Positions 1 through 11,100 of a stretch of DNA of 20,010 nucleotides are shown piece by piece. Location: NCBI GenBank assembly GCA_020650975.1, contig JAIPMN010001036.1, forward strand, positions 1,431 through 21,440. The letters are read 5' to 3'. The notes under the pieces were generated by a model that saw only the letters and a list, made by a program, of their open reading frames with translations, was not told the origin of the DNA and searched no databases. This DNA comes from Apostichopus californicus (lineage: Eukaryota; Echinodermata; Holothuroidea; Aspidochirotida; Stichopodidae). A program made the position numbers and the translations under genes. The stretch's first letter is position 1; each line of letters starts with the position of its first letter.

Positions 1-2008
1 ACCAGAAATTTCATTCTACTAGATAGATTTAACACACGACTTGAAAAGATCCTGAACACATTAAATCAATGCAAATTATCAGAAAAATTCAACGTAAGAT
101 TAAGATGGAAGATACATGCGTGCCCAACGTGTTAGGGAAGGGGGTTGTTCTGTCAATCCAGTTAAAAAGATGGTGTTTTGTTCCACCATTTAGATGGTAG
201 CTTTAGTTTTTCATAGACTTGTTTCCTTTCCCCTCCCCTCCCTCCCCCCACCCTGCTGAAAGTTTACAATGTCCAGAACTTGAAACAACATGACATTAAC
301 ATATAACAGCATTGGACGTTGAATTTGAAAGACTTCATAGAGCGAGTACAAAATATATGATTCATAAATAATTCGATGGCGGCCAATGACATTTAAATAC
401 TGCTCATACTTATGTTTCGATAAATAAAATAAAAATTGTCTGGTGTACAAAACTGGACAACTTCATTCATTAGCATATGAAGAAAAGTCTGGCAGCAGAG
501 GAAGAATTGTTCTAAAACTGGACAGGTATGGACAATTCTTAGCAATATTAAACACACATTGATTGCAAAGAAATGGGAGGCAGAGAGGGGTCCATTTTGT
601 ATCATCACTGTAAGAAACTATTATGATTCAAAAATTCACTAATGTTGCTGTTATACTTGCAACTAAGACACTAAACAGCCTTCTAACTGTCTAGTAGGTC
701 TGTCAAGTACACTGCACCTAATAAGATGCAGGGTGAACATAAATTGAAAGAAATAATCATAGTTTGTTAAGCTATAGCAAACCAAATATAAGGCAAACGA
801 AATATGCTGAGGAGCTTGTAAGTAAATTTGTGAATGCAACGCTACTCTACCAGTAAAAAATTCCCCTTACGAAAGGAGTATTTGATTGTATAATTACACC
901 ATAACATGAAAAATACTGCTATTCTATTTATATCACTTATTGTGCATTTTGTTCCCATAATATTAAATAATTTTACATATTCCATCATCCTTCCATAGAT
1001 GACTAAGTTCTAAGTGCCGAAATGGCAGGCACTATTAATTTCTTTTTCTTGTGAATGAAAAATTGTGTCAAGTGAATCAAAATATAAGTAAAAACTATCA
1101 TCTACATAATTATTCAATTTCTGCCAAATTTTGACAGGCTGATTTTTCTTGGCTGTCTGATAGTCCAAAATGACCATATTTCTTTCAAAGTAGATAGCTA
1201 AAACTATCCCTGAGGTTGTCATAGGAACAAACACTCTTTTGCAATGCGAGATCACTTGTTTGATTACACTCCCATCATTGTTTTTAAAATTACGTTGAAA
1301 TTTTCAAAAATTACATTACTTTTTACTGAAGTGGAGGAAAAGCAGTTGCTCCTAGTACTATGATTGGTATCTCTCACCAACTATATTTCCTTAATCTTTT
1401 AAGAATTGTGTAATATTTCATGAACTTTCATAATCCAAAATAATTCTTCCCTATTCAGAAAAAAAACACAAAACAGAAAACTCAAGCCCAACATAATTTA
1501 CTGTTATTTTTTAAGGAAATTCTTTCTCCATAGCAACCCTTACCAGTAGAGATTGCAATTTGGCAGTATTCTTCAAAATGAAATTAAGGAAACAGTTATA
1601 CAGACTGTAGCAATATTTCAGTACCTTAAATACTTTCATCTCTACTATGTCCTGTCATAAAAAAAAAACCTTTTAAGAACCTAAATTTAACCACACCAGG
1701 AGAGTTTGTTCAAGACGCTGGCACAGTCATGATCCAAAGTTCTCAATTCTTTTAAATTTCTCATAAAATTTTAACAATCACCAGTAAAATTCCTGATTAC
1801 AAGAATATTAATTTAGTTACTATTATCTCGTCAAAAAATTTGACAGTATAAGACATAATACCTCTACTGAGTAGAAAGGGCAATATGGTATAGATTTTTT
1901 TTTTTTTTTTCCAGATTTGACATTTTGTGAAGGAGTTTTGGAGGTGAAAGCCAAAGGTACCCTGTAATCAAAAATGGTTTCTCCTTCAAAATGTATCCTA
2001 TCAGGCCA
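1..2008 (-). other. 3' UTR / downstream flank of FKBP8
   Basis: This is AT-rich sequence with no convincing coding region on either strand. It must hold at least the start of the 3' UTR. Reading the minus strand by eye I found no AATAAA or ATTAAA; the nearest variant is TATAAA near 927. There is a T homopolymer near 1894-1910 and a C-run tract at 230-253. The short open frames here have no family resemblance. Confidence 0.6.
230..253 (-). other. G-run tract, canonical G-quadruplex pattern on minus strand
   Basis: The plus strand has runs CCCC, CCCC, CCC, CCCCCC and CCC separated by single T or A bases, so the minus strand fits G3+N1-7 repeated five times. If the FKBP8 3' UTR reaches this far the motif would be in the mRNA. 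Folding is inferred from the pattern only. Confidence 0.5.
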
Positions 2009-2101
2009 TCACTTCATGAGCAGCACAGCTATGAGTACCCCCGAAATTGCTATTAAAGACGCCGAGCCAATCAGGACCCAAAGGGAAATTCCTCTTGATT
2101 T
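2009..2101 (-). CDS. FKBP8: FKBP8 coding exon 9: C-terminal tail anchor and stop
   Basis: The last coding exon follows acceptor CTCTCTTCAG. It codes 30 residues, KSRGISLWVLIGSASLIAIS then GVLIAVLLMK, and ends in TGA at 2009. About 23 hydrophobic residues preceded by Lys and Arg and followed by a single Lys make a tail anchor. In human FKBP8 the same position holds the outer mitochondrial membrane anchor, with a similarly short weakly basic tail. The 3' UTR continues below 2009 on the minus strand, but its end was not located. Confidence 0.93.
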   Translation of the reverse strand, partial: KSRGISLWVLIGSASLIAISGVLIAVLLMK

Positions 2102-5100
2102 CTGAAGAGAGAGTAAAAAGAATGCAATAGAGTTCCGAAAACGTAATATACTAATACAGCCAAAGCAATAAAGAGAGAGAGAAAAGGATTTTTTAAAATT
2201 AAAGAAATACAATTGAGGTTATCAATTATTAACAAATTCAACACAATTCGAGAGACTTTCATTTTTCAAGTCTTATTGAAAAGTGGCAGTGATTTTATGA
2301 CAATTATTTGTGACATCGTTATTTGTCATCAATGCTCCCTAATCATCAGACTGCAAAATATTTGCCAAATATTTCATTAAGGACAAAAGAATTAGGACAA
2401 GAAAAACATGGTACATCCAGAATGACAGATATATAATGTAGGGTTTTATGAGACAGTGCACACTACTGCTGCCCATACAATATGAAAACCTTGTTTCCAA
2501 GCCTTAAAAATTATCATTTTGTGCCATTATGTTTCTTCATTGACGTAGACATGCACAGCAGACCGTTTGAGAAGTATAGGTAAAATTGGAGCAGTCTTTG
2601 CAGTGTGCTGGAGTTCATGACTGAAAACTGAACAGATTTTAACGAATTCAACCAATCACAGGTTAATAAATTTAACATGTGACCTAAAAGGAGCTCTGGT
2701 TAGTAACAGGAAACAGTGTCGTCTGGGCTGATCAGTAGTCGGTCACTGTGCTGGGTTCAGTTGTAGGACTTTAAAGTCTTCACGATTAAAGTTTTTCCAA
2801 GTAATGACAGTCCGGTTGAGTCAATATCAGTGGTCTAGTCTTTAGCCTTGAGTTACTGGTGCAACGTCCAACAGGTGCACTCAAGTTACTAGTTAAATGT
2901 CCGCATGGTAGGAGATAGGTATAGTCTAGTGGTCTAGTACATAGCCTTGAGTTACTAGTGCAACGTCCAACAGGTGCACTCAAGTTACTAGTTAAACGTC
3001 CGCATGGTAGGAGATAGATCTAGTCTAATGGTCTAGTCATTAAGCCTTGAGTTACTAGTGCAACGTCCAACAGGTGCACTCAAGTTACTAGTTAAATGTC
3101 CACATGGTAGGAGATAGGTCTAGTCTAGTGGTCTAGTCATTAGCCTTGAGTTACAAGTGCAACGTCCAACAGGTGCACTCAAGTTACTAGTTAAACGTCC
3201 GCATGGTTAGGAGAAATTGCTGTGCAAACAGAACGAGCTGCTCTGTTGCGATGGATGTAGTCAGTTTATGGGTCTGTTTTTGTTTTTTTCTTTCCAGCCA
3301 ATATTGGGTACATACCACAGCTACGGGTTCTTCTTCTTCCTCTGTGGTTTTCGTTACTTCCGTAATGTTGGCCATATCTCCAACCATCTTCTGGTAGAGT
3401 TGTTTCTCATCTTCTTTCTCTTTATTTACTTTTGCTGTTACCTTTGAAAGTTCTTGGTGGATTGTCTAACACACGCCAAAAAAAAAAAGGTAACAGTGAG
3501 AAATACAACACATGCCTTTCCTTTCAATTTTCTGGCTCTCAGCAGTCTTTGGTACGATTTCCTAGCTGCCATCAACCGCAGTTTATATTGGTTATATCTG
3601 TGTGTCATTCTGACATCAAAGCTATAATACTTTCACTTAATCTCCAGGTGCAGCCCAGGCAGGGGGAGAAGTAAGTGGGAGGGGGGGTGGAGTGGGTAAG
3701 AGGGGGTTGGTTAGCAAGTGCCCAACCAGTCTTGTGAAAGCCTTAAAATTTCCCCATTTCATAAATTATAAATTCTCATATGGGTTATTGAAATGTACAG
3801 TTTTCCATTTTTGTAAATGAAAAAGTGACCTTTGCTACTTACAAAGAGAGCATTTGTTGAGGAGTTAAGAGTAAAAAAGGGCCAGTTTGTTGAATGCACA
3901 AAGGGTTGATTTTGTACAGATGTTTTGAGGGTCAGAAGGTGGTTCCTCACATTCAATATCGATGATAGAACATGCAAATTATCACTTTCTATGAACACTG
4001 TTTAAAGATACCTTGAGAAGCAAAGCAGTCTGGTTTTTTTTTATACAATATAAAAATATTGGAATCAAAATTTCATAGGATTTTAATTTTCATTAAATAA
4101 TATGTTAAATATATCTCTTGTACACTCATAAATAATTCTCCATTAATCAGCTATTTAAATTTCCCATTAGCTAAATAGCCTACATGAAAGAAAAATCTCA
4201 CAAAGTGTTCACCAGATACTTTGAACTTACATGACAGTTTGTTATTTCTAAAGAGTGAAAATGACTTTCACAATTTCAAACATTTAAATCTGTTCAAACA
4301 GATTGCAGGCAAATATGAGTGGATGTGAATTCTTTACATTCAAGAGGCTTATAGCAGTCAACAGGTTCCTGAACAATTGAAGTAGTTTTGAAATATCCTT
4401 CATATTAAATGATCGTTTTATCACTCGTACAGTAAAGTATCATTAATATCTATTTATAATTACCATATAACTAACATCTCAATCTCTAACACATGCAGGA
4501 TTTAAAAAAAAAAATTATGATGCATAATTCATAAGGTTTCGTTATCGAAATCCAATATGAACTTATGCTAATGTTAAAAAAAAAAAACCTTTTACTTTCC
4601 AGGTGGGTCCAACCCGCTACGTTTTATCTAATTAATGACGATAAATTAAATTAGATAATTTCATTGTCTCGGTGAGAGAGAATGCTCTCAAGGTTGGCAG
4701 TTGATACTCGTTGCAACAATTATACCAATGGTCGTTTTATACACAAAAATTCATGGTCTTACCCATTGAACACATCTAATACAAATGCTTTGCTTAATAC
4801 AAACTGCTGGCCATTTTGGGATAATTTTTTTATACAAAATCTTTTCAAGACAAACACTGTTCAAATTCTAACTAAGCTGCTTAAAATATCTGTCATACCA
4901 ATGCCATTTTAATTGCATGGTCACATTTTACAAATGAGCTTGAACTTAGGCACTGAACCCAAAGTACAGGTCTGGCAAATCACACTTTATCTACCATTCT
5001 TTAACTTTAACGAATAACCAGTTAACGGACTCAAGATTCTACAGATAACGCTTAAAACCAAGGCTTCCCTTGACCTGATAAAGGAAAAATGTCTTTTCTT

Positions 5101-8100
5101 TCCCTTTTTCCATCCTGCAACTTTGCCCTTTATCCTCCTTAGCCATCCCCCACCCCCACCCTCCCCATGTCAAAAGAATTTTCAGCATGTCAGTTTAATA
5201 CTTTGTTCATTTAAAAAGTGTTTGATAATTGATACATACTTTATTGGATGGTTCCAGTGCTAAGGCTTTCTTCATGCTTACAATGGCTTCCTTTAAATTG
5301 AGTTGATTGGCTAGCACCTGAAAATGAGAAAGCAGAAACATAATATAGACCAATTAAAACCACTTGGAAAACTCTTTAAGACTACAAAGAAGCCCCAAAA
5401 TCAGTAGCCCAAAAATCAGTAGCCCCAAAATTCATCAGATCATATTTTATATTAATTATTTCACCAACCCTTTTATCCTTATTGAAAGTTTGATTATGAT
5501 ATAGACACTCCCACCCGCACCCCCCTCCCCAAGATCCCCTGAAAGGTCCCCTCCTATGGATCAAACAGGGCTCCTCTTATAAGGTATTGTACCCCTACCC
5601 AACTTGTTCATGTAGTCATAAGAAAATGTAGACTTCCATACAACACAAGACCTCACAGTAGACGCACACAGACTATTCGATTCATAAATACTAGAGTTTG
5701 CATCCAAGTATATAAATGATCCACCCAATGATCAACATATTCACTCGCGAATATATAAATATATTATAAAAAAATGTTCTTGTTTGCGAAGGATATATCT
5801 GAAGACAGTGTGTTCTTTTCAATCTTTTGGTTTCTTTAAAATGCACTTTTGCATCTGATAAGCAATTAAATTTTATGCCTAACTGAGACAATAAGGTGAA
5901 CCATCTTGAAAACCTTTTAATGAATGCATGAGAGGAAAGAATCCCACAAAAGTAACCTTGAAGAATAAAGAAGAAGAAGAAAGAATGAAAACAGATACAG
6001 AATGGAGACTATCCTTCAGATCATCTTGAATAATTCACTAATGAGGTCAAAGAACAAAGAACATTTCTGAATAACTCTAAAAATAACTATAACAATTTTC
6101 GAGAACAATCATGTTTCAAGTTAAGAAAGTCTTGATTACAATTAGTCAGCATCTCAAATGATTGTATGGAGGATGCCCTATTCCAAACACAAAGCCATTG
6201 ATGATAAAGATTTTTCTACTTGAAATATCCTAAAGAAACCATAAAGTTTAAATTATGTTTTTGTTTTCAAAATTGAAGGTCAAATTATGAAATTTTATGC
6301 ATCAAACTTGCCAAATGGAGCTTTTCAAGTTTATTATAAAAGCAAACCAAACAATAAGTGTATGACACTACAATTACATAATAATGTAGAAAATTAAACA
6401 TGAATAGTCAAGTTTCTCTACAAATGCAGTATAAAACGTCCATTTCTTATAAAATAACGTTGTCAACTTGCATTTTATGTATAATAAATAGTTATGTGTC
6501 TGAGCAACGAGATATTGAAAACAAGTTGGGATGATTTATTACTCCTTCACTAACCTTAAATTGGGTGCAAAAAAAAAATCTATGAAGGTGTCTTAGTTTT
6601 ATCAAGTTTAATCATATTTAGTATTGAATAAATACTCAATAGGTTTGAAACTAAATGCTGACGAATGTCAAAAGGCTGCTTTTAGTATTAAGCTACTATG
6701 TAGCATGTCTAGGGAACTGACTGAATTTTGCCACGTTGACTTGAGGGATTATAATCCATCTTTGTCTCAAACAAAAGAAATTCTATTCAATGGAGACAAC
6801 TTTTGTTCACTTGCTATTTCAATTTTGAGATGTGAAAGATGTTTGTTTCTATCTTTTCATTCGTGACGTAAAACTGACGTACTAAACTATTAATAGTATT
6901 GTACCTATTAGTTCTTATAGATCGTGATGGTGACTGTGCAATTAATTTAAAGACCAATGTAGTTTTCAAACCAAAACCTCTGTTGTTAAACCTTTGAAAT
7001 GCATTGTTAATTGGAATCATTAACAGCAATGTTTCAGTGTTGGAAGAATAACTGTAAAGAAATACAATTGAAAAATTTCCACGAGCCAACAAAATTAGAA
7101 AGTAGAAATGTACAGTAGCATATTGGGATGCCCCGGATCAAAATTTTTGGATTTTTCCAAGAGTAAATGAAATAAGAGGAAAAAACATATAATAAAAATT
7201 ATATTGAATAAAAGTCCTATCCAATCTTTTCCGGAAATGGATAATTTTTTTCAAAACTGATATTGAATAAGAGTCCTGTCTGATCTGTCTTTGTAGATCT
7301 GGCTATAACCAGAAAAGGATAATTTTTTCATGATACGGCCGGATAATCCGGCCGGATAATCCGGCCGGATAATCCGACTGGACATGATATCCGGTGCATC
7401 CCTAGCCTTGGAGGACCTAGTGGTCCAGGTCTTTCCTTCTTCTTACCTCCTCAAATGTAAAATAAAACAAAACCACTATGCTCTAGCAGCTCTACATGAT
7501 AAGCCCACAAAGAAATGATTCCCAATTAAAAGTTCAGTGGTGGCAATGTTGCTGTTAAGCAGGTGAAAATCTACCAACATAAATGAAATGCATGATTTTG
7601 ATCTTTGCACATCTTGGATTACCATCTTGATTGAAGCGTGCGAGTCAGTGTTGTGCTATTTCATAAACATAGCTATTAACAGACTAGTCGACAGTCTTTT
7701 TCATATCATTGTAGAAATCGAAGAGATTAAAAGAATAACATGCCTCAGAAATGCAACACATGGCAGGATTTTAACCCTTGGTTTTTGTTATTCTGACGTT
7801 TGATATCAATAAATTTCTATGACAACTATTAAAGGCATTGAAGACCCGCCCTGTGAAAAAGTTAACTTTCCGTTGCTTGCAAGCAAAGTTTTTTGCTTAT
7901 TGCTACAAAATGCAGACAGTAATGAAACGTGATACCTTTTTATCTTTTATCTAGACCTGAGATGTCCATCTCTGCTATGTAAACTGTGTTATGGGTATTG
8001 ACCGTAGCTGCATGTAGTGACTGTACACTAGTGTCTAATTACCGACGGTAGCAAGCTGCGTGTGTATTTTCTGAGATCGATGTTGGGGTCTAACACTTCT

Positions 8101-11100
8101 GTTACACCTCAGTCGAAACTAGGTCAGATTACCGGCATGAGACGTTTCTTTTTGCGCGAGTCTTCACACCCTTTAAAAGTACTTGGGACGGACTTATTCA
8201 AACACTGACTATAGGCAAAAACCAAACACCATGAGATCCTCATTTGAAATAAATTTATCATTTGTTATAGGAAAAAAAGGGCACTCTGGACTATTGTTTG
8301 ACATATCCGACCACTGACTTACTGGCAACACCAATTACATGAGACCAGAGTGTGAAAAATACATTTGACCATTTAAATAATACTCTACCTGCAAACACCT
8401 CAGTTTGAATAAAGCTGTCTGCATTTTGGATCCAGACTGGGCACAGGTTAAAAAAGAGTGAATTTTAAGCAATGAAGACATTACATACCAATCAGGACGG
8501 TTTTAGTATCCCTAGAATTTACCATCACCTCTTCAAATGTTTAATACATCTTCTCACCCATTTTTCTTTTAACAGTGGTAAATGGGAGAGGAGGTGGGGG
8601 TGGGGGGAGAAATTAAAAGAATTGCTTTTTGGAAAGTTAGCAACTACCAAAAGGCTTTCAAAGCTTTTCTGTATTTATCACTTCAATATTTCTTTAGGGA
8701 ATTTGTTAACAAGCACCAGGAGTGCAGTCTTGCTGTAGTTAAAGGAAAAAATATCAATTTTCTGATCCAGATTCAACAGAACCTGATTCAAGATAACTGG
8801 AATAACTCCAAATATTTCCAAATATTTATTTTTATTTTTTTTTAGCTTTTGTGTTATGCTGCTCTAATGAGGTAGTTGTGTATGTTACTACAAACTTTTA
8901 CAAACTTGTAACAAAGACACTTACTACTCTTGTGATATCATAGTTTCCAACTGTGATATATCCTAATTTACAGTTCTCAAGCAAGATCATAGTACAACAT
9001 TTTTTTTTTTTTTTAAATATTTCAACCTTCTTTGAAGTCTATGACAAAAGAGGATGTGACTACCAAGGAGAACATGTGCGAAGACAACGGAATGTTCACA
9101 TACTGGCATGGTGCCAAATAACGGTCATGAGTTTAATTTATCCCCAGAATGTTAAAGGTTCCATGAACGACCAGTGTGTCAACCATTCCAGTAAGATGTA
9201 CCTTTCACCTAGTGGAAACTTCTATGTTAATGGTTCAATGAATGACCAGTGTGTCAACCATTCCAGTAATATGTAGCTTTCACCTAGTGAAAACTTCTAT
9301 GATAATGTTTGCATGAATGACCAATGTGTCAACCATTCCAGTTAGATGTAGCTTTCACCTAGTGAAAACTTCTATGATAATGGTTCCATGAATGACCAAT
9401 GTGTCAACCATTCCAGTTAGATGTAGCTTTCACCTAGTGAACACTTCTATGATAATGGTTGCACGAATGACCAATGTGTCAACCATTCCAGTTAGATGTA
9501 GCTTTCACCTAGTGAAACTATGTTAAAGGTTGCATGAATTCCCAGTGTGTCAACCATTCCAATAAAATGTAGCTTTCACCTAGTGAAAACTTCTATGTTA
9601 AAGGTTCCATAAAATGACCAATGTGTCAACCATTCCAGTTAGATGTAGCTTTCACCTAGTGAAAACTTCTATGTTAATGGTTCCATGAATGACCAATGTG
9701 TCAACCATTCTAGTTTGATGTAGCTTTCACCTAGTGAAAAATTCTATGTTAAAGGTTACATGAATGACCAATGTGTCAACCATTCCAGTTAGATGTACCT
9801 TTCACCTAGTGAAAACTTCAAAGTTAAAGGTCCCATGAATGACCAATGTGTCAACCATTCCAGTTAGATGTAACTTTCACCTAGTGAAAACTTCAAAGTT
9901 AAAGGTCCCATGAATGACCAATGTGTCAACCATTCCAGTTAGATGTAACTTTCACCTAGTGAAAACTTCTATGATAATGTTTGCATGAATGACCAATGTG
10001 TCAACCATTCCAGTTAGATGTAGCTTGCACCTAGTGAAAACTTCTATGATAATGGTTCCATGAATGACCAATGTGTCAACCATTCCAGTTATATGTAGCT
10101 TTCACCTAGTGAAAACTTCCATGTTAATTGGTTGCATTAATGACCAATGTGTCAACCATTCCAGTAAGATGTAGCTTTCACCTAGTGAAAACTTCTATGT
10201 TAATGGTTCCATGAATGACCAATGTGTCAACCATTCTAGTTTGATGTAGCTTTCACCTAGTGAAAAATTCTATGTTAAAGGTTACATGAATGACCAATGT
10301 GTCAACCATTCCAGTTAGATGTAGCTTTCACCTAGTGAACACTTCTATGATAATGGTTCCATGAATGACCAATGTGTCAACCATTCTAGTTTGATGTAGC
10401 TTTCACCTAGTGAAAAATTCTATGTTAAAGGTTACATGAATGACCAATGTGTCAACCATTCCAGTTAGATGTACCTTTCACCTAGTGAAAACTTCTATGT
10501 TAATGGTTCCATGAATGACCAATGTGTCAACCATTCTAGTTTGATGTAGCTTTCACCTAGTGAAAAATTCTATGTTAAAGGTTACATGAATGACCAATGT
10601 GTCAACCATTCCAGTTAGATGTACCTTTCACCTAGTGAAAACTTCAAAGTTAAAGGTCCCATGAATGACCAATGTGTCAACCATTCCAGTTAGATGTAGC
10701 TTTCACCTAGTGAAAACTTCTATGATAATGTTTGCATGAATGACCAATGTGTCAACCATTCCAGTTAGATGTAGCTTTCACCTAGCGAAAACTTCTATGA
10801 TAATGGTTCCATGAATGACCAATGTGTCAACCATTCCAGTTAGATGTACCTTTCACCTAGTGAAAACTTCAAAGTTAAAGGTCCCATGAATGACCAATGT
10901 GTCAACCATTCCAGTTAGATGTAGCTTTCACCTAGTGAAAACTTCCATGTTAATTGGTTGCATTAATGACCAATGTGTCAACCATTCCAGTAAGATGTAG
11001 CTTTCACCTAGTGAAAACTTCTATGTTAATGGTTCCATGAATGACCAATGTGTCAACCATTCTAGTTTGATGTAGCTTTCACCTAGTGAAAAATTCTATG

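Larger units (their letters stand above)
3466..5239 (-). other. FKBP8 intron 7
   Basis: A 1774-bp intron. It contains a purine and G-rich tract at about 3660-3710 (plus strand), a C-run tract at 5147-5166, poly-A runs near 4503 and 4577, and an AT-rich inverted repeat at 4624-4658. The rest is plain AT-rich sequence with no gene-like signal. Confidence 0.85.

Noticed and set aside
2786-2983. Minus-strand repeat-containing frame
   Set aside because: It is produced by the 99-bp minisatellite and stops in the third unit; the repeat length also varies between 99 and 100, which breaks the frame.
6624-6866. 80-codon plus-strand frame and the overlapping 92-codon minus-strand frame at 6814-7092
   Set aside because: Neither shows a known domain, conserved motif or neighbouring splice pattern. 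They are typical of chance frames in AT-rich intron.
8953-9276. 107-codon open frame on the plus strand
   Set aside because: Its 3' part is the first two satellite units and its 5' part contains a poly-T encoded Phe run. Later units have stop codons in the same frame, and no family resemblance is seen.
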